The translations under genes and the position numbers were made by a program. The notes under the pieces were generated by a model. The model worked only from the letters and a program-made list of their open reading frames with translations. It did no database searches and was not told the DNA's origin. Below are positions 23,102 through 32,056 of a DNA stretch of 64,000 nucleotides, one piece after another. Position 1 is the first letter of the stretch. Each line of letters starts with the position of its first letter. Source of the DNA: SIG565 sp045651765 (lineage in GTDB: Bacteria; Bacillota; Clostridia; Oscillospirales; Acutalibacteraceae); contig JAZRSY010000008.1 of assembly GCA_045651765.1 (NCBI GenBank), positions 124,001-188,000 of the forward strand, given 5' to 3'.

Positions 23102-24609
23102 TATTCTGCCACGGGTTTGCCTTGGGCAGTATTTTCAATGTTTTGTGCAAATTTTTCGTAGGTCGAGGCGGTTATAAGCCCCATTGGGATTCCGTCTAAC
23201 TCAACCTGGTAGCGTTGCGGAGAATAAACCTTAAACTCTACCACCGTGTTGGGTGTGCCATCTGAATGCACAAGATTTATTGTAAGGGCGGAGCCATTAA
23301 TTTCCTTAGAATCATATTCGGCAGGGGTAAGTTCAATGAACTGCCTATACAACTTTTTAAAGTTTTCAATATCAAGTTCATTTTCACCTAAAAACGCTTT
23401 GTAAGATTCATTTTCACTGTTGTATTCGGTCTTAAAATTATAACTTTGGCCGCCCCGGAAGGCTACATTAAAGCCTGATAGCCCCGAAAGATTTTCGAGT
23501 ATTATGAACGAACTGTAATAATCGGTTGTTTTGCCACCTGCAAAAGACATTGATGCCGCAGGGATTTTATGAATCATATTACCACCGCTCACCATAACGG
23601 CAAGATAGGTATCATCCACCTTGGCGGCCTTTATGGTGTGAACCTTGCCTTTAACCGAAATTTCAAAGGTGGCATAAGGGTTGTTTAATTTATATTTTTC
23701 AATATCGGCAGCGGTAGGGTTAAAGCAATATGCCCCCGAAGATGCTATTCCGTTGGTGGCAATGGTTAACAGTTCGTTTACGGCGGTGTCGCTGCCAATA
23801 CGAACCGAAGGACTTGTTATTTTATAGGCAAAATAACTATTTATTTTTTCATCAGTCTGCGGCACAATGGTAAGACCGTTGTAATTTTGGCCGCTAAGTT
23901 TTATATAATCGAACAACACAAGACTGCCGTCGGAAAAACAGTCGGCATTTTCTGCGGTTTGCTCTATGCCGGGAATTCCTGTGGTGTTGGCAAAATCAAG
24001 CGGACTGCAACCAAACAAGGCCGAAAAATCGTTATTTACCAAATAAATGCCATCTTTATTCGATATTTTACAATAATAACCAAGCCCTGCGGGTGCAGTG
24101 TTGCCCACCAAAACGCTAAAGTTTTCGAAAGCTGCGTTAGCGGCTGTGAAATTAATTGTAAGCTTTGGGGCCTCGAGGCCGTAGTCTGCAATATTGCCCT
24201 CTATTAATTTTATTGCATTTATTTTAGAGGCCGACTCCACGGCCGATTCTATTTTGTCGGAATCGGTCAAGGTTTTGTCGGTTCCGTCTATATGCCAAAC
24301 CGTTTTCGATTCGCTTTGGCCCTCAACCAACTCAGAAACAAATGTAATTTTGTTTTTCTCTTCTATAACCTCGGCTGTGGCTATATTGGACGGTTCTATG
24401 CTAATAACCTCGAAAGAAGCATCGGTTTTCTCGTCGTCGGATTTTTCGGGTATAAGTTTGACAACAGCCACCGTAACACCGGCAATTAAACAAACCGCTA
24501 AAAGCGTGGCCAAAAGCCTTTTTAAAAGGGGGCTTTGGGGTGGTTTTTTGTCGTTATGCTCTGCAGGGGCCGAAAATATTGTGGAATATTCGTTTTGGGG
24601 CGAACTCAT
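23101..24609 (-). CDS. DUF4340 membrane-anchored protein, Gld-type ABC accessory
   Basis: A 502-aa protein with an N-terminal cytoplasmic tail, one membrane helix (LLATLLAVCLIAGVTVAVV, about residues 32-50) and a large outer region. VWHIDGTDKTLTDSDKIES and NIADYGLEAPKLTINFT are typical of DUF4340 proteins, which usually follow GldG-type genes. It overlaps the GldG-like gene by four bases. Role unknown; it probably works with the ABC unit upstream. Confidence 0.82.
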   Translation of the reverse strand: MSSPQNEYSTIFSAPAEHNDKKPPQSPLLKRLLATLLAVCLIAGVTVAVVKLIPEKSDDEKTDASFEVISIEPSNIATAEVIEEKNKITFVSELVEGQSESKTVWHIDGTDKTLTDSDKIESAVESASKINAIKLIEGNIADYGLEAPKLTINFTAANAAFENFSVLVGNTAPAGLGYYCKISNKDGIYLVNNDFSALFGCSPLDFANTTGIPGIEQTAENADCFSDGSLVLFDYIKLSGQNYNGLTIVPQTDEKINSYFAYKITSPSVRIGSDTAVNELLTIATNGIASSGAYCFNPTAADIEKYKLNNPYATFEISVKGKVHTIKAAKVDDTYLAVMVSGGNMIHKIPAASMSFAGGKTTDYYSSFIILENLSGLSGFNVAFRGGQSYNFKTEYNSENESYKAFLGENELDIENFKKLYRQFIELTPAEYDSKEINGSALTINLVHSDGTPNTVVEFKVYSPQRYQVELDGIPMGLITASTYEKFAQNIENTAQGKPVAE

Positions 24610-26171
24610 CTGTTCCTCCTCCTAATCCAAACATAAACACCTGCACCAATAAGCATTAGCGGGGTTATAACCATAAATAAAACAACTATAACAGTTGTGC
24701 CCGATTCACTTACCTTGTCGGCAAAAGATTCGGTCGAAACGCTTTTATCTATAAATAATTTTTTGTTAGCGGCATCGAACCCTGCGGTTTTAACTGCGGT
24801 GTTAACGGCGGTTTCCATATTGCCCACCTGAGTTAATGTTGCCCACTCGGAATAAATGAAATCAAGGCTTGAAAATGCTGCAACATAACTTGTAACCAAA
24901 GAATTATTAAGGGTTGAGTTATCGGCAGTAATAATTAGGTTGGCATAAGACTTTTTGATTAAAGAAGCATCGGGTGTCCAATTTTCATCAATGCCTACAG
25001 GGGCTGCAACGGCGGTATCTGCCGAAGAAACCATAATATTTGTTGTTTTTGTTTCATAACTCTCATATGCTGCCTGCATTGGTATATTGTGGCCTAAAAT
25101 ACACTGCTTTTGGGCATTTAAAACATCGGTGATTTTGGTTTCGTTGTTAAATGCCGCAAGTGTTGTGTTGTCGCCCTGCATATGATTACGGCTGTTGGTT
25201 TCGTAAAGAATGCCATTTGTATAACTTACGCCCCATTCACTTAAGAACTCTAATAAATTGGGTATGTTAGCAACGCTGGTGCCGGGCACAAATATTAACG
25301 AGCGGCCGCGGGCCCCATTGTTATTAAGCCAAGTGTTTATAACATTTAGTTCTTGCGGCAATAAATCTTTGTTGGGGCAAATAATATAAAGTTGCTCTAC
25401 ACCATCGGGCACGGCCGACAAAATGTTATCGGTAATATTTTGTGTTTCAATACCGTTTAGTTTGAGTTGTGCTGCAAAATAGGTTTCAAAAACGGTGGTG
25501 TCGGAATAATTCGCAAGCAGTGCTGCCTGTTTGGTTTGGCCGCTAATGGCCAAATTTATTGCCGAAGAAAGCGCAGTTTCCAACTTGTTGGCGGTAATGG
25601 ATGAATAACCATAACCTGTGGAATCGCTATAAGAATAAATATCATTAAAGCCGACTAATTTGCTGGTGGTTTTACCGTCGGCATTAGTTGTTCTGACAAT
25701 AATATCGCCATAAAAAAGCGATGGATATTCGTCGGCTAATGCTTGGCCTGCGGTTGAGGATATATCTAAATACTCTACCGTTATTTTAGGATTTACCGAA
25801 GCATACATATCCAAAAGTTTTACGGTTTGGGCGTAATATCCGCTTTCGTCGTAAACATACAAATATTGGCCTGCAATTTGGTTTAACATTCCGCCTTGGT
25901 AATCCTCTTTAGTTGCGCAAACAGTAACCGAAACGGGTGTGTCAATTTCTTTTAAAAATTGTGTGTTTTCTTGGCTTAAACTGTTTTCACCCGTAAACGA
26001 AAGGTCCAATTTTAACGAAACCCTGTTGCCTAAAGCCGAAAACAAAACATTTATTAAAATTACGCCCACAATGGCCACTGCGGTTATTGCGGTGGCGTAT
26101 CCGCCACGCTTCCACATGGTTTTACGGCTTAATTTTGAGGTGTTATTTTCTTTCAGTTTAAATAATTGCAT
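24606..26171 (-). CDS. GldG-family ABC auxiliary protein
   Basis: A 521-aa protein with a membrane helix near the N-terminus, a long outer domain and a second helix near the C-terminus (IVVLFMVITPLMLIGAGVYV) followed by Arg residues. NRVSLKLDLSFTGENSLS followed by IDTPVSVTVCAT is the usual start of the GldG/IFT52-like domain. In Bacteroidota GldG works with GldA and GldF in gliding; in Firmicutes the same set occurs without gliding and its substrate is unknown. Third gene of a four-gene operon. Confidence 0.85.
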   Translation of the reverse strand: MQLFKLKENNTSKLSRKTMWKRGGYATAITAVAIVGVILINVLFSALGNRVSLKLDLSFTGENSLSQENTQFLKEIDTPVSVTVCATKEDYQGGMLNQIAGQYLYVYDESGYYAQTVKLLDMYASVNPKITVEYLDISSTAGQALADEYPSLFYGDIIVRTTNADGKTTSKLVGFNDIYSYSDSTGYGYSSITANKLETALSSAINLAISGQTKQAALLANYSDTTVFETYFAAQLKLNGIETQNITDNILSAVPDGVEQLYIICPNKDLLPQELNVINTWLNNNGARGRSLIFVPGTSVANIPNLLEFLSEWGVSYTNGILYETNSRNHMQGDNTTLAAFNNETKITDVLNAQKQCILGHNIPMQAAYESYETKTTNIMVSSADTAVAAPVGIDENWTPDASLIKKSYANLIITADNSTLNNSLVTSYVAAFSSLDFIYSEWATLTQVGNMETAVNTAVKTAGFDAANKKLFIDKSVSTESFADKVSESGTTVIVVLFMVITPLMLIGAGVYVWIRRRNR

Positions 26172-26184
26172 TTTTTACCCTCCT

Positions 26185-26886
26185 TTAAGCCCAACGGCGT
26201 TTTTCAACCGACCTAACGCTTAAGAACACAAACAGTGCCGTAACACTTACCATATATATAATGTCGGTTAAATTTAAAATGCCGTCTGTAAATCCGTTAA
26301 AGCGGTCTATAAACGATATTGCCTGTGCTATTGTTTGTAACGCCTGTGAACTAACCGCGCTGGCATAACTACCCAAAAACATAATGCTTAAAAACACAAC
26401 AAAGGTTAGTGCGGCCGAAATAATGGCGCTTTCGGTTAAGGTGGAAATAAACATACCAACCGAAATCATAACACTACCAAGCAACAAAACACCCAGCAGG
26501 GCATATAGGTAAACAAGCCAATTAACACCCACATAAAAACTAACAATAAGTTGAAAAATAAGTGTTAGGCTGAAACCCAACGCAAAAAGCGCCAATGCCG
26601 CAAAAAACTTGCCAAACACAATGCCCCAAACACTAACGGGTGCAGTAAGCAAGGCTTGGTCGGTTTTGGCGCGGCGGTCGTCGGAAAACAATTTCATTGT
26701 AATAAATGGTGTTGCAAAAATTGCCACGGTAGACATGGCCGAAATAACACTTTCAACCTCGGGCGCACCTACCGAATAAATAACGGTAAAAAACATTGCC
26801 GAAAAGAAGGCAAATGCCGCCACAATTACAAAACCCACAGGGGTGGTAAAATAAGATTTAAATTCTCTTTTAAAAATGGCTGTCAT
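26185..26886 (-). CDS. ABC-2 type permease, GldF-like
   Basis: A 233-aa membrane protein with six hydrophobic segments, opening FKREFKSYFTTPVGFVI with the early KLFSDDRRAKTDQALLTAPV loop typical of ABC-2 permeases of the GldF/NosY kind. Start and stop overlap by one base with the ATPase gene, so the subunits are coupled. Confidence 0.9.
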   Translation of the reverse strand: MTAIFKREFKSYFTTPVGFVIVAAFAFFSAMFFTVIYSVGAPEVESVISAMSTVAIFATPFITMKLFSDDRRAKTDQALLTAPVSVWGIVFGKFFAALALFALGFSLTLIFQLIVSFYVGVNWLVYLYALLGVLLLGSVMISVGMFISTLTESAIISAALTFVVFLSIMFLGSYASAVSSQALQTIAQAISFIDRFNGFTDGILNLTDIIYMVSVTALFVFLSVRSVEKRRWA

Positions 26887-27851
26887 TATTCTTCCTCCCC
26901 TTTAGGTAAATTGATTTGTGTTGTGGCATCGGTTAAACGCAGGAATATTTGCTCGAGCGTTAATGCGTTAGATTGCATTGAAAGCAGAGTTTTATTTCTT
27001 TCGCTCAGTCGCTCAAACACGGCTGCTCTAATATCGGTGTTTTCTTGCGGGGTTAGCAAATAGTCATAGGCATTGGTTTCTTGCTTGCCAAGGCTTGACA
27101 CAGAGTCTATGCCCTTAACGCTTTGCAAAATTTTAATAATTTCTTCCTCTTCGCCCATAACCCTAACTATTAAAGAACGGTCGGTGGATAAATTGTTAGA
27201 TAAATTCTCGGCGGTGTCGTTGGCAATAAGTTTACCGCCGTTTATAATAATTATTTTTTCACACACCGCCTGAATTTCCGACAATATGTGAGATGAAAGT
27301 ATTACGGTGTGATTTTTGCCCAATTTTGAAATAAGTTCCCTAATCTCAATTATCTGCTTGGGGTCAAGGCCAACCGTTGGCTCATCTAAAATAAGCACAT
27401 CGGGGTTGCCAACCAAGGCCGACGCAATACCAACGCGCTGGCGGTAACCCTTAGAAAGATTTTTAATCAACCTGTTGGCAACATCCTCTATTTTAACAAG
27501 GCCTAAAATTTCATCTATGTGCGGTTTTTTAGGAAATTTAACCTTTTTTAAATCATAAATAAAATATAAATACTCGCGCACCGTCATATCAAGGTAAAGT
27601 GGCGGTATTTCGGGCAAATAACCAATGCGTTTTTTGGCGTGTTCGCTTTGTTCTAAAATATCGAACCCATCAATAAGCACGCTGCCCGATGTGCTCGAAA
27701 TATAACCGGTTAAAATGTTCATAATGGTGGATTTTCCTGCACCGTTAGGGCCTAAAAAACCCACAATTTCGCCTTTTTCAATGCGAAACGATACATTGTC
27801 TACCGCTAAATGCTTGCCGTATTTTTTAGAAAGGGCGGTAACCTCTATCAT
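26886..27851 (-). CDS. ABC transporter ATP-binding protein, GldA-like
   Basis: A 321-aa ATPase: Walker A GPNGAGKST at about residues 34-42, signature LSKGYRQR, Walker B LILDEPTVGLD and an H-loop in VILSSHI. The extra C-terminal domain of about 90 aa is normal for GldA/CcmA-type exporters. GGAGG precedes the ATG. It heads the operon ATPase, permease, GldG-like, DUF4340. Confidence 0.93.
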   Translation of the reverse strand: MIEVTALSKKYGKHLAVDNVSFRIEKGEIVGFLGPNGAGKSTIMNILTGYISSTSGSVLIDGFDILEQSEHAKKRIGYLPEIPPLYLDMTVREYLYFIYDLKKVKFPKKPHIDEILGLVKIEDVANRLIKNLSKGYRQRVGIASALVGNPDVLILDEPTVGLDPKQIIEIRELISKLGKNHTVILSSHILSEIQAVCEKIIIINGGKLIANDTAENLSNNLSTDRSLIVRVMGEEEEIIKILQSVKGIDSVSSLGKQETNAYDYLLTPQENTDIRAAVFERLSERNKTLLSMQSNALTLEQIFLRLTDATTQINLPKGEEE

Positions 27852-27963
27852 AGCATAACCTCCAAAATAATATATTAAAATTTTAGCAGAAACAAACTTT
27901 CATTGTGTAAACAAATTGTTAAATATAATTATACTACAATTTTTAATTATTAACAAGCAAATA

Positions 27964-27992
27964 TTGACTTTATATTCATATTGTTTTAATAT
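27964..27992 (+). promoter_or_regulatory. Promoter of the DUF1015 gene
   Basis: TTGACT, 17 bp, TAATAT, followed by GAGGTGAT and the ATG at 28015. Confidence 0.65.
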
Positions 27993-28014
27993 ATTGTTAT
28001 ATGAGGTGATTTAC

Positions 28015-29277
28015 ATGGCAGAAATAAAAGAATTCAGTGCATTAAGGTTTACAAAAAAAGCCGGCAATATTGCCGACCTTTGTTGCCCGCCGTACGACAT
28101 TATAAGCGACCAAGAAAAATTACATTATTTAAATAAAAATGCCAATAATATTATAAGGTTAGAGGCTCCCGAACAAACCGAAGCCGGTTACTTAGGCGCT
28201 AAAGCCGAACTTGAAAGCCGCACCCAAAACGGCTTTATGCAAAAAGATGATGAAGAATGCCTTTATATTTACGAGCAAAGTTTTGTCGTAGAAGGTAAGC
28301 AATATTCCTTTAAGGGCTTTACGGCATATGTAAAACTGCACGAATTTTCCGACGGTGTTATTTTACCTCACGAACACACCCTTTCTAAAGCCAAAACTGA
28401 CAGGCTTAATTTATTAACCGCCACAGGCTGCAGCTTTAGCCAAATATATTCTCTTTACAGTGACCCCGAAGGTGTTGTGCCAAAACTTCTTGCCGAGTTA
28501 TCTGACCGCGAAAGCGATGTTTGTTTTACCGATGCCGACAATGTTACCCACAGAATGTGGGCAGTAGAAAAAAGCGAGAAAACCGCCGAAATTATTAAAG
28601 AGTTTTCAGACAAAAAATTATATATTGCCGACGGCCACCACCGTTACGAAACCGCCCTTAACTTTAAAAAACAGTTAGAGCAAAACGGACAAATGACCGA
28701 AAACGCCAATTATATTATGATGTTTTTGGTTGATATGCAATCAAGCGGACTTGTGGTTTTCCCAACACACCGCATAATAAAAGGGCTTGATAATTTTAAC
28801 AGCCAAGTTTTGCTGCAAAAAATTAAAGAATATTTTGTTGTGGCCGAGTTAGACGCTAACGGCACTCAGTTTTTAAAAACCGCCTACCAAAACGGACAAA
28901 AAGCCTTTTGGTATTACGACGGCAGCAAAAATTACGCCCTTACTTTAAAAGATAACAACATTATGGATAACTTGTTTAAAAACGAAGGCAAGGCACTAAG
29001 AAACTTAGATGTTTCGGTGCTGCACAGCCTTATTTTAGAGGGTGTTTTGGGCATAGATAAGCAAAACCTTGCCAACCAAATCAATTTAAAATACACCCGC
29101 AGCATTGCCGAGGCCAAGGCCGATGTTGACGGCGGCGCCAACTGTTGCTTTATTATGAACCCGACAAAAGTTTCTGAAATTGCCGAAGTCGCTGCCGCGG
29201 GCGATGTTATGCCACAAAAATCAACCTATTTTTATCCAAAACTTACAACAGGACTTGTAATTAACCAAATTAAATAA
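28015..29277 (+). CDS. DUF1015 family protein
   Basis: A 420-aa soluble protein. The N-terminal CCPPYDIISDQEK and the central DGHHRYETALNFK motif are the family signature; HTLSKAKTDRLNLL also fits. DUF1015 proteins are widespread in clostridia and often annotated near serine or C1 metabolism genes, but the reaction is not established. The start is the ATG after GAGGTGAT; an in-frame upstream start would include the promoter. Confidence 0.88.
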   Translation: MAEIKEFSALRFTKKAGNIADLCCPPYDIISDQEKLHYLNKNANNIIRLEAPEQTEAGYLGAKAELESRTQNGFMQKDDEECLYIYEQSFVVEGKQYSFKGFTAYVKLHEFSDGVILPHEHTLSKAKTDRLNLLTATGCSFSQIYSLYSDPEGVVPKLLAELSDRESDVCFTDADNVTHRMWAVEKSEKTAEIIKEFSDKKLYIADGHHRYETALNFKKQLEQNGQMTENANYIMMFLVDMQSSGLVVFPTHRIIKGLDNFNSQVLLQKIKEYFVVAELDANGTQFLKTAYQNGQKAFWYYDGSKNYALTLKDNNIMDNLFKNEGKALRNLDVSVLHSLILEGVLGIDKQNLANQINLKYTRSIAEAKADVDGGANCCFIMNPTKVSEIAEVAAAGDVMPQKSTYFYPKLTTGLVINQIK

Positions 29278-29305
29278 TATTTATTGCGATACTTTAAAAA
29301 AAGTG

Positions 29306-29334
29306 TTGACAAAATGCTTTTTTATGTTTATAAT
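29306..29334 (+). promoter_or_regulatory. Promoter of the tRNA-Met/tRNA-Glu unit
   Basis: TTGACA, 17 bp, TATAAT, 20 bp before tRNA-Met. Confidence 0.85.
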
Positions 29335-29353
29335 ATTTTAGTATCGCAAACGA

Positions 29354-29430
29354 GGCTGTATAGCTCAGTTGGCTAGAGCATTCGGTTCATACCCGGAGTG
29401 TCATTGGTTCAAGTCCAATTACAGCCACCA
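29354..29430 (+). tRNA. tRNA-Met (CAU)
   Basis: 77 nt with encoded CCA. Acceptor GGCTGTA pairs with TACAGCC and the anticodon loop TTCATAC gives CAU. The paired first acceptor base fits an elongator rather than an initiator; a tRNA-Ile2 with modified CAU cannot be excluded by eye. Confidence 0.92.
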
Positions 29431-29434
29431 ATAT

Positions 29435-29510
29435 GGCCCGGTGGTCAAGAGGCCTAAGACACCGCCCTTTCACGGCGGTAACACGGGTTCGAATCCCGTC
29501 CGGGTCACCA
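29435..29510 (+). tRNA. tRNA-Glu (UUC)
   Basis: 76 nt with encoded CCA, four bases after tRNA-Met. The anticodon stem CCGCC/GGCGG encloses CTTTCAC, giving UUC; the T loop is TTCGAAT. Confidence 0.94.
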
Positions 29511-29512
29511 TA

Positions 29513-29543
29513 AAAAAAGGCAAGCTAAAAAGCTTGCTTTTTT
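29513..29543. terminator. Terminator between tRNA-Glu and spoIIID
   Basis: GCAAGC and GCTTGC arms around TAAAAA, with A and T runs on the two sides. Confidence 0.85.
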
Positions 29544-29548
29544 GTTTT

Positions 29549-29800
29549 TTATGTCTTTCCTTTATATTTCAGTTTGGTGGCCATGCCGCCCCTAATGTGC
29601 CGTTCTTCTTTATTTTTTTCGAAAACCGCTTTAACCTGTTCGTAAAGCACAGGCGACATGTGTTTTAATTTTTCGGTTACATCTTTATGTACGGTAGATT
29701 TACTAACCCCAAACGCCTTGGCGGTTGCCCTTACGGTTGCACCCGTAGTGGCTATATATTCCCCTAATTCTACCGCTCGAAAGCACGGCTCGTTATTCAT
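29549..29800 (-). CDS. spoIIID: Sporulation transcription factor SpoIIID
   Basis: SpoIIID is a small DNA-binding protein that adjusts sigma-E gene expression in the mother cell during sporulation. The 83-aa length is normal. A helix-turn-helix lies at about residues 22-43 (ATVRATAKAFGVSKSTVHKD), followed by the C-terminal basic helix that contacts DNA. AGGAG lies before the ATG. Direct evidence that this organism has a sporulation programme. Confidence 0.95.
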   Translation of the reverse strand: MNNEPCFRAVELGEYIATTGATVRATAKAFGVSKSTVHKDVTEKLKHMSPVLYEQVKAVFEKNKEERHIRGGMATKLKYKGKT

Positions 29801-29888
29801 ACAATCAACTCCTGATAAAGACTATTTAATTGTATGACATTCATTTATTTTTTATGCAATATATATTATAATATTGCTTTAATTTTTC

Positions 29889-29917
29889 TTGCAGTATTGA
29901 AAACAATGTGTTATAAT
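29889..29917 (+). promoter_or_regulatory. Promoter of the beta-helix lipoprotein
   Basis: TTGCAG, 17 bp, TATAAT, followed by GGAGG. Confidence 0.6.
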
Positions 29918-29940
29918 GTTTATATTGGAGGTAGTATAAT

Positions 29941-31455
29941 ATGAAAAAGCTTTTTACTATTTTATTAACCATAATTTTATGTGTTAGCATTTGTGGTTGC
30001 CAGGCTTCCACCACCTTAGATAAAAACCTCACTTCTTCTTTGAACCAGCAAGAAGCTATGGTTATGGGCACTTTTTACAGAAATTCGATGCATGCTGATA
30101 TAGCATCCGATAGTGCACAGGTTAAGGCTGTTGATGCTGCCGCAGATAAGCTTATTAAAACTGTAGAAGATTTCCCCGATAGCTTGAAAGCCACAAATAA
30201 AACCTATTACCTTTCAGCCACCGGTAGTGACAGCAACAATGGCACCTCAGACTCAAGCCCCAAAAAAACTTATAGCTCAATTAAAGGTAGCTTAAGCAAA
30301 GGCGATGTTGTGTTGTTTAACCGTGGCGATATTTTCCGTGAGCAAATTCAGGTTGTAAGCGGTGTTTCTTACGGAGCATATGGCACCGGCATAAAGCCAC
30401 GTATTTACGGCTCGGTAGACGGTATGTCTGGTATTTGGGAACAAACCGCCGTTCCTGGTGTTTACAGGTTTACTAAATTAATAGCATTTTATTGCAACAT
30501 TGTTTTTAACGACGGTCAATATGTTGGTAAATATGTTAGCGACCTTGGCGATATTACCAAACAAGAATTAAATGTTTATATAGAAAGCGAAAACAACTAC
30601 CTTTACCTGTACTGCCCACAAGGCCATCCACAAGATGTATTTAATAGTATTGAAATTGTAGATAACGGCTCTGCTGATAACGGAAGTTTATTCTTGGCCG
30701 ATAGAACAACTGAACCTAGTGGTTACGCAACCGAAAACGTAACATTCCAAAACCTTTGTGTAATGTTTTCTGGAACCCACTGCATTGCACCGGGTTTCTG
30801 TAACAATGTTAAAATTGAAGGTTGTGTATTAGGTTTTGCCGGCGCCAAGGGTATTTTTAACGCTTCAACCTTTGCACCCGTTGGTAACGCAATTGAGTTT
30901 TGGGGCGCCGCAAACAATATAACGGTTTCTAACAACTATATATTCCAGTGCTTTGACACCGGCATTACCCACCAAGGTGGTTGGAACGGCAGATCTTCTT
31001 ACTTTAATAATATTACTTACCAAAACAACCTTATAGAATATTGTGTTTGGGCAATAGAATCTTGGTACGATACCGGTAGCGGCACACCCACCGAAAACAA
31101 CGTAAAAATTTTAGATAATATTATTCGTTATTCGGGTTATGGTTGGGGCAGCCTTAACAGGCATGACAAACACAGTTATTCCGACATGAGCTATTCTTTC
31201 AGCTCAAGTTCAAACGGCCTAACTATAAGCGGTAATACCTTCGACCGTTCACGCGCAATTTCACTTAGTTTTAATAACACGCCAGCAGCTTCAAAAATGA
31301 TTTTAAGTAACAACAAATTCCTGGTTACCGAAAACACAAAAATTTCACACATAGATAAAGGTGGCCAGCGTTATATTTACAAATACGGTGAAAACCAGAG
31401 CAACCTTAATAACTTTTATACCCACAGCAATAACCAGTTTGTTTTGGTTAACTAA
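29941..31455 (+). CDS. Lipoprotein with right-handed beta-helix domain
   Basis: A 504-aa surface protein. A signal helix ends at a lipobox with Cys at residue 20 (SICGC), then a spacer of about 65 residues. TYYLSATGSDSNNGTSDSSP at about 88-107 is the classical opening of parallel beta-helix proteins such as polysaccharide lyases, and the rest is Asn-rich beta-helix repeats (NNITVSNNYIFQC, NVKILDNIIRYSG). It may bind or cleave a polysaccharide; I cannot assign a lyase family. Single-gene unit with its own promoter and terminator. Confidence 0.82.
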   Translation: MKKLFTILLTIILCVSICGCQASTTLDKNLTSSLNQQEAMVMGTFYRNSMHADIASDSAQVKAVDAAADKLIKTVEDFPDSLKATNKTYYLSATGSDSNNGTSDSSPKKTYSSIKGSLSKGDVVLFNRGDIFREQIQVVSGVSYGAYGTGIKPRIYGSVDGMSGIWEQTAVPGVYRFTKLIAFYCNIVFNDGQYVGKYVSDLGDITKQELNVYIESENNYLYLYCPQGHPQDVFNSIEIVDNGSADNGSLFLADRTTEPSGYATENVTFQNLCVMFSGTHCIAPGFCNNVKIEGCVLGFAGAKGIFNASTFAPVGNAIEFWGAANNITVSNNYIFQCFDTGITHQGGWNGRSSYFNNITYQNNLIEYCVWAIESWYDTGSGTPTENNVKILDNIIRYSGYGWGSLNRHDKHSYSDMSYSFSSSSNGLTISGNTFDRSRAISLSFNNTPAASKMILSNNKFLVTENTKISHIDKGGQRYIYKYGENQSNLNNFYTHSNNQFVLVN

Positions 31456-31474
31456 AATTTATAAAACATTAAAC

Positions 31475-31508
31475 AAAACCCCTTCTTTTTCAGAAGGGGT
31501 TTGTTTTT
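31475..31508. terminator. Bidirectional terminator after the beta-helix lipoprotein
   Basis: AAACCCCTTCT and AGAAGGGGTTT arms around TTTTC. Confidence 0.88.
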
Positions 31509-31511
31509 TAT

Positions 31512-31901
31512 TTATTTTAATGGCGAATCAGGGAAAAATATTGGCTCATTAATATCAATGTTGGGTTCGGTTGGTTGTTCCGTGTTATTTTCTTCTTGTT
31601 CGCCATTGTTTTCGGGCCCTGTGCCCGAGTCGTCGTTTTGATTAAAGTTTGTATCGTTACCATTGTTTTGTGTGCCATTATTGTTTTGTTGGGCGCCTAT
31701 TTCATCGAAACCATTAGGCTTAATTTGTGAGTCGGAGCTTGTGGCATCACTCGTAATATCTGTCAAGGTATCTTCGGGAAGTTCCAGCTCCGACTGTACG
31801 TTTTCGCCGGTGAGGTTTGGTTGCTCTTTTTTATCAAAGCAACCAACCAAGCACCCTAAGGCAAACACTGCTACCAGCAGAAATATAAATTTTTTCTTCA
31901 T
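31512..31901 (-). CDS. Small acidic Asn-rich lipoprotein
   Basis: A 129-aa protein with a signal helix and the lipobox LVGC (Cys at residue 21). The mature part is a low-complexity acidic chain of Asn, Asp, Glu, Gln, Thr and Pro, with no fold visible, ending IFFPDSPLK. It looks like a surface spacer. It starts 13 bp after the 39-aa peptide gene and is the last gene of the leucine-rich-protein unit. Confidence 0.7.
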   Translation of the reverse strand: MKKKFIFLLVAVFALGCLVGCFDKKEQPNLTGENVQSELELPEDTLTDITSDATSSDSQIKPNGFDEIGAQQNNNGTQNNGNDTNFNQNDDSGTGPENNGEQEENNTEQPTEPNIDINEPIFFPDSPLK

Positions 31902-31914
31902 AAAGATTTAACCT

Positions 31915-32034
31915 TTAACGCCATTCGCCCGGCATTGGATCATCTGGCAATGGAACATCGTCGCTGGTTGTTAAAATATCATCAATATCGAACTCAACCA
32001 ATTCGATATCTGGTTTAATATATTCTTTATTCAT
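31915..32034 (-). CDS. Short 39-aa peptide of unknown role
   Basis: A small open frame between the leucine-rich surface protein (22 bp upstream) and the lipoprotein, all on the minus strand. It starts MNKEYIKPDIELVEFDIDD, continues with an ILTTS turn and ends in an acidic Pro-rich tail with a final EWR. GGAGG lies 11 bases before the ATG, a little far. I recall similar short peptides with a KPxxExxxFxxxDIxTTS core in gut Firmicutes and Bacteroides, but know no function. A Cys-free sequence argues against a lantibiotic-type precursor. Confidence 0.6.
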   Translation of the reverse strand: MNKEYIKPDIELVEFDIDDILTTSDDVPLPDDPMPGEWR

Positions 32035-32056
32035 TTATTTCGTATCCTCCTATACA

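Noticed and set aside
29369..29668. Open frame across tRNA-Met and tRNA-Glu
   Set aside because: It translates two tRNAs, their terminator and the antisense of spoIIID.
31915..32034. 39-aa peptide as a lantibiotic or other modified peptide precursor
   Set aside because: It has no Cys and no modification enzyme or exporter gene is near.
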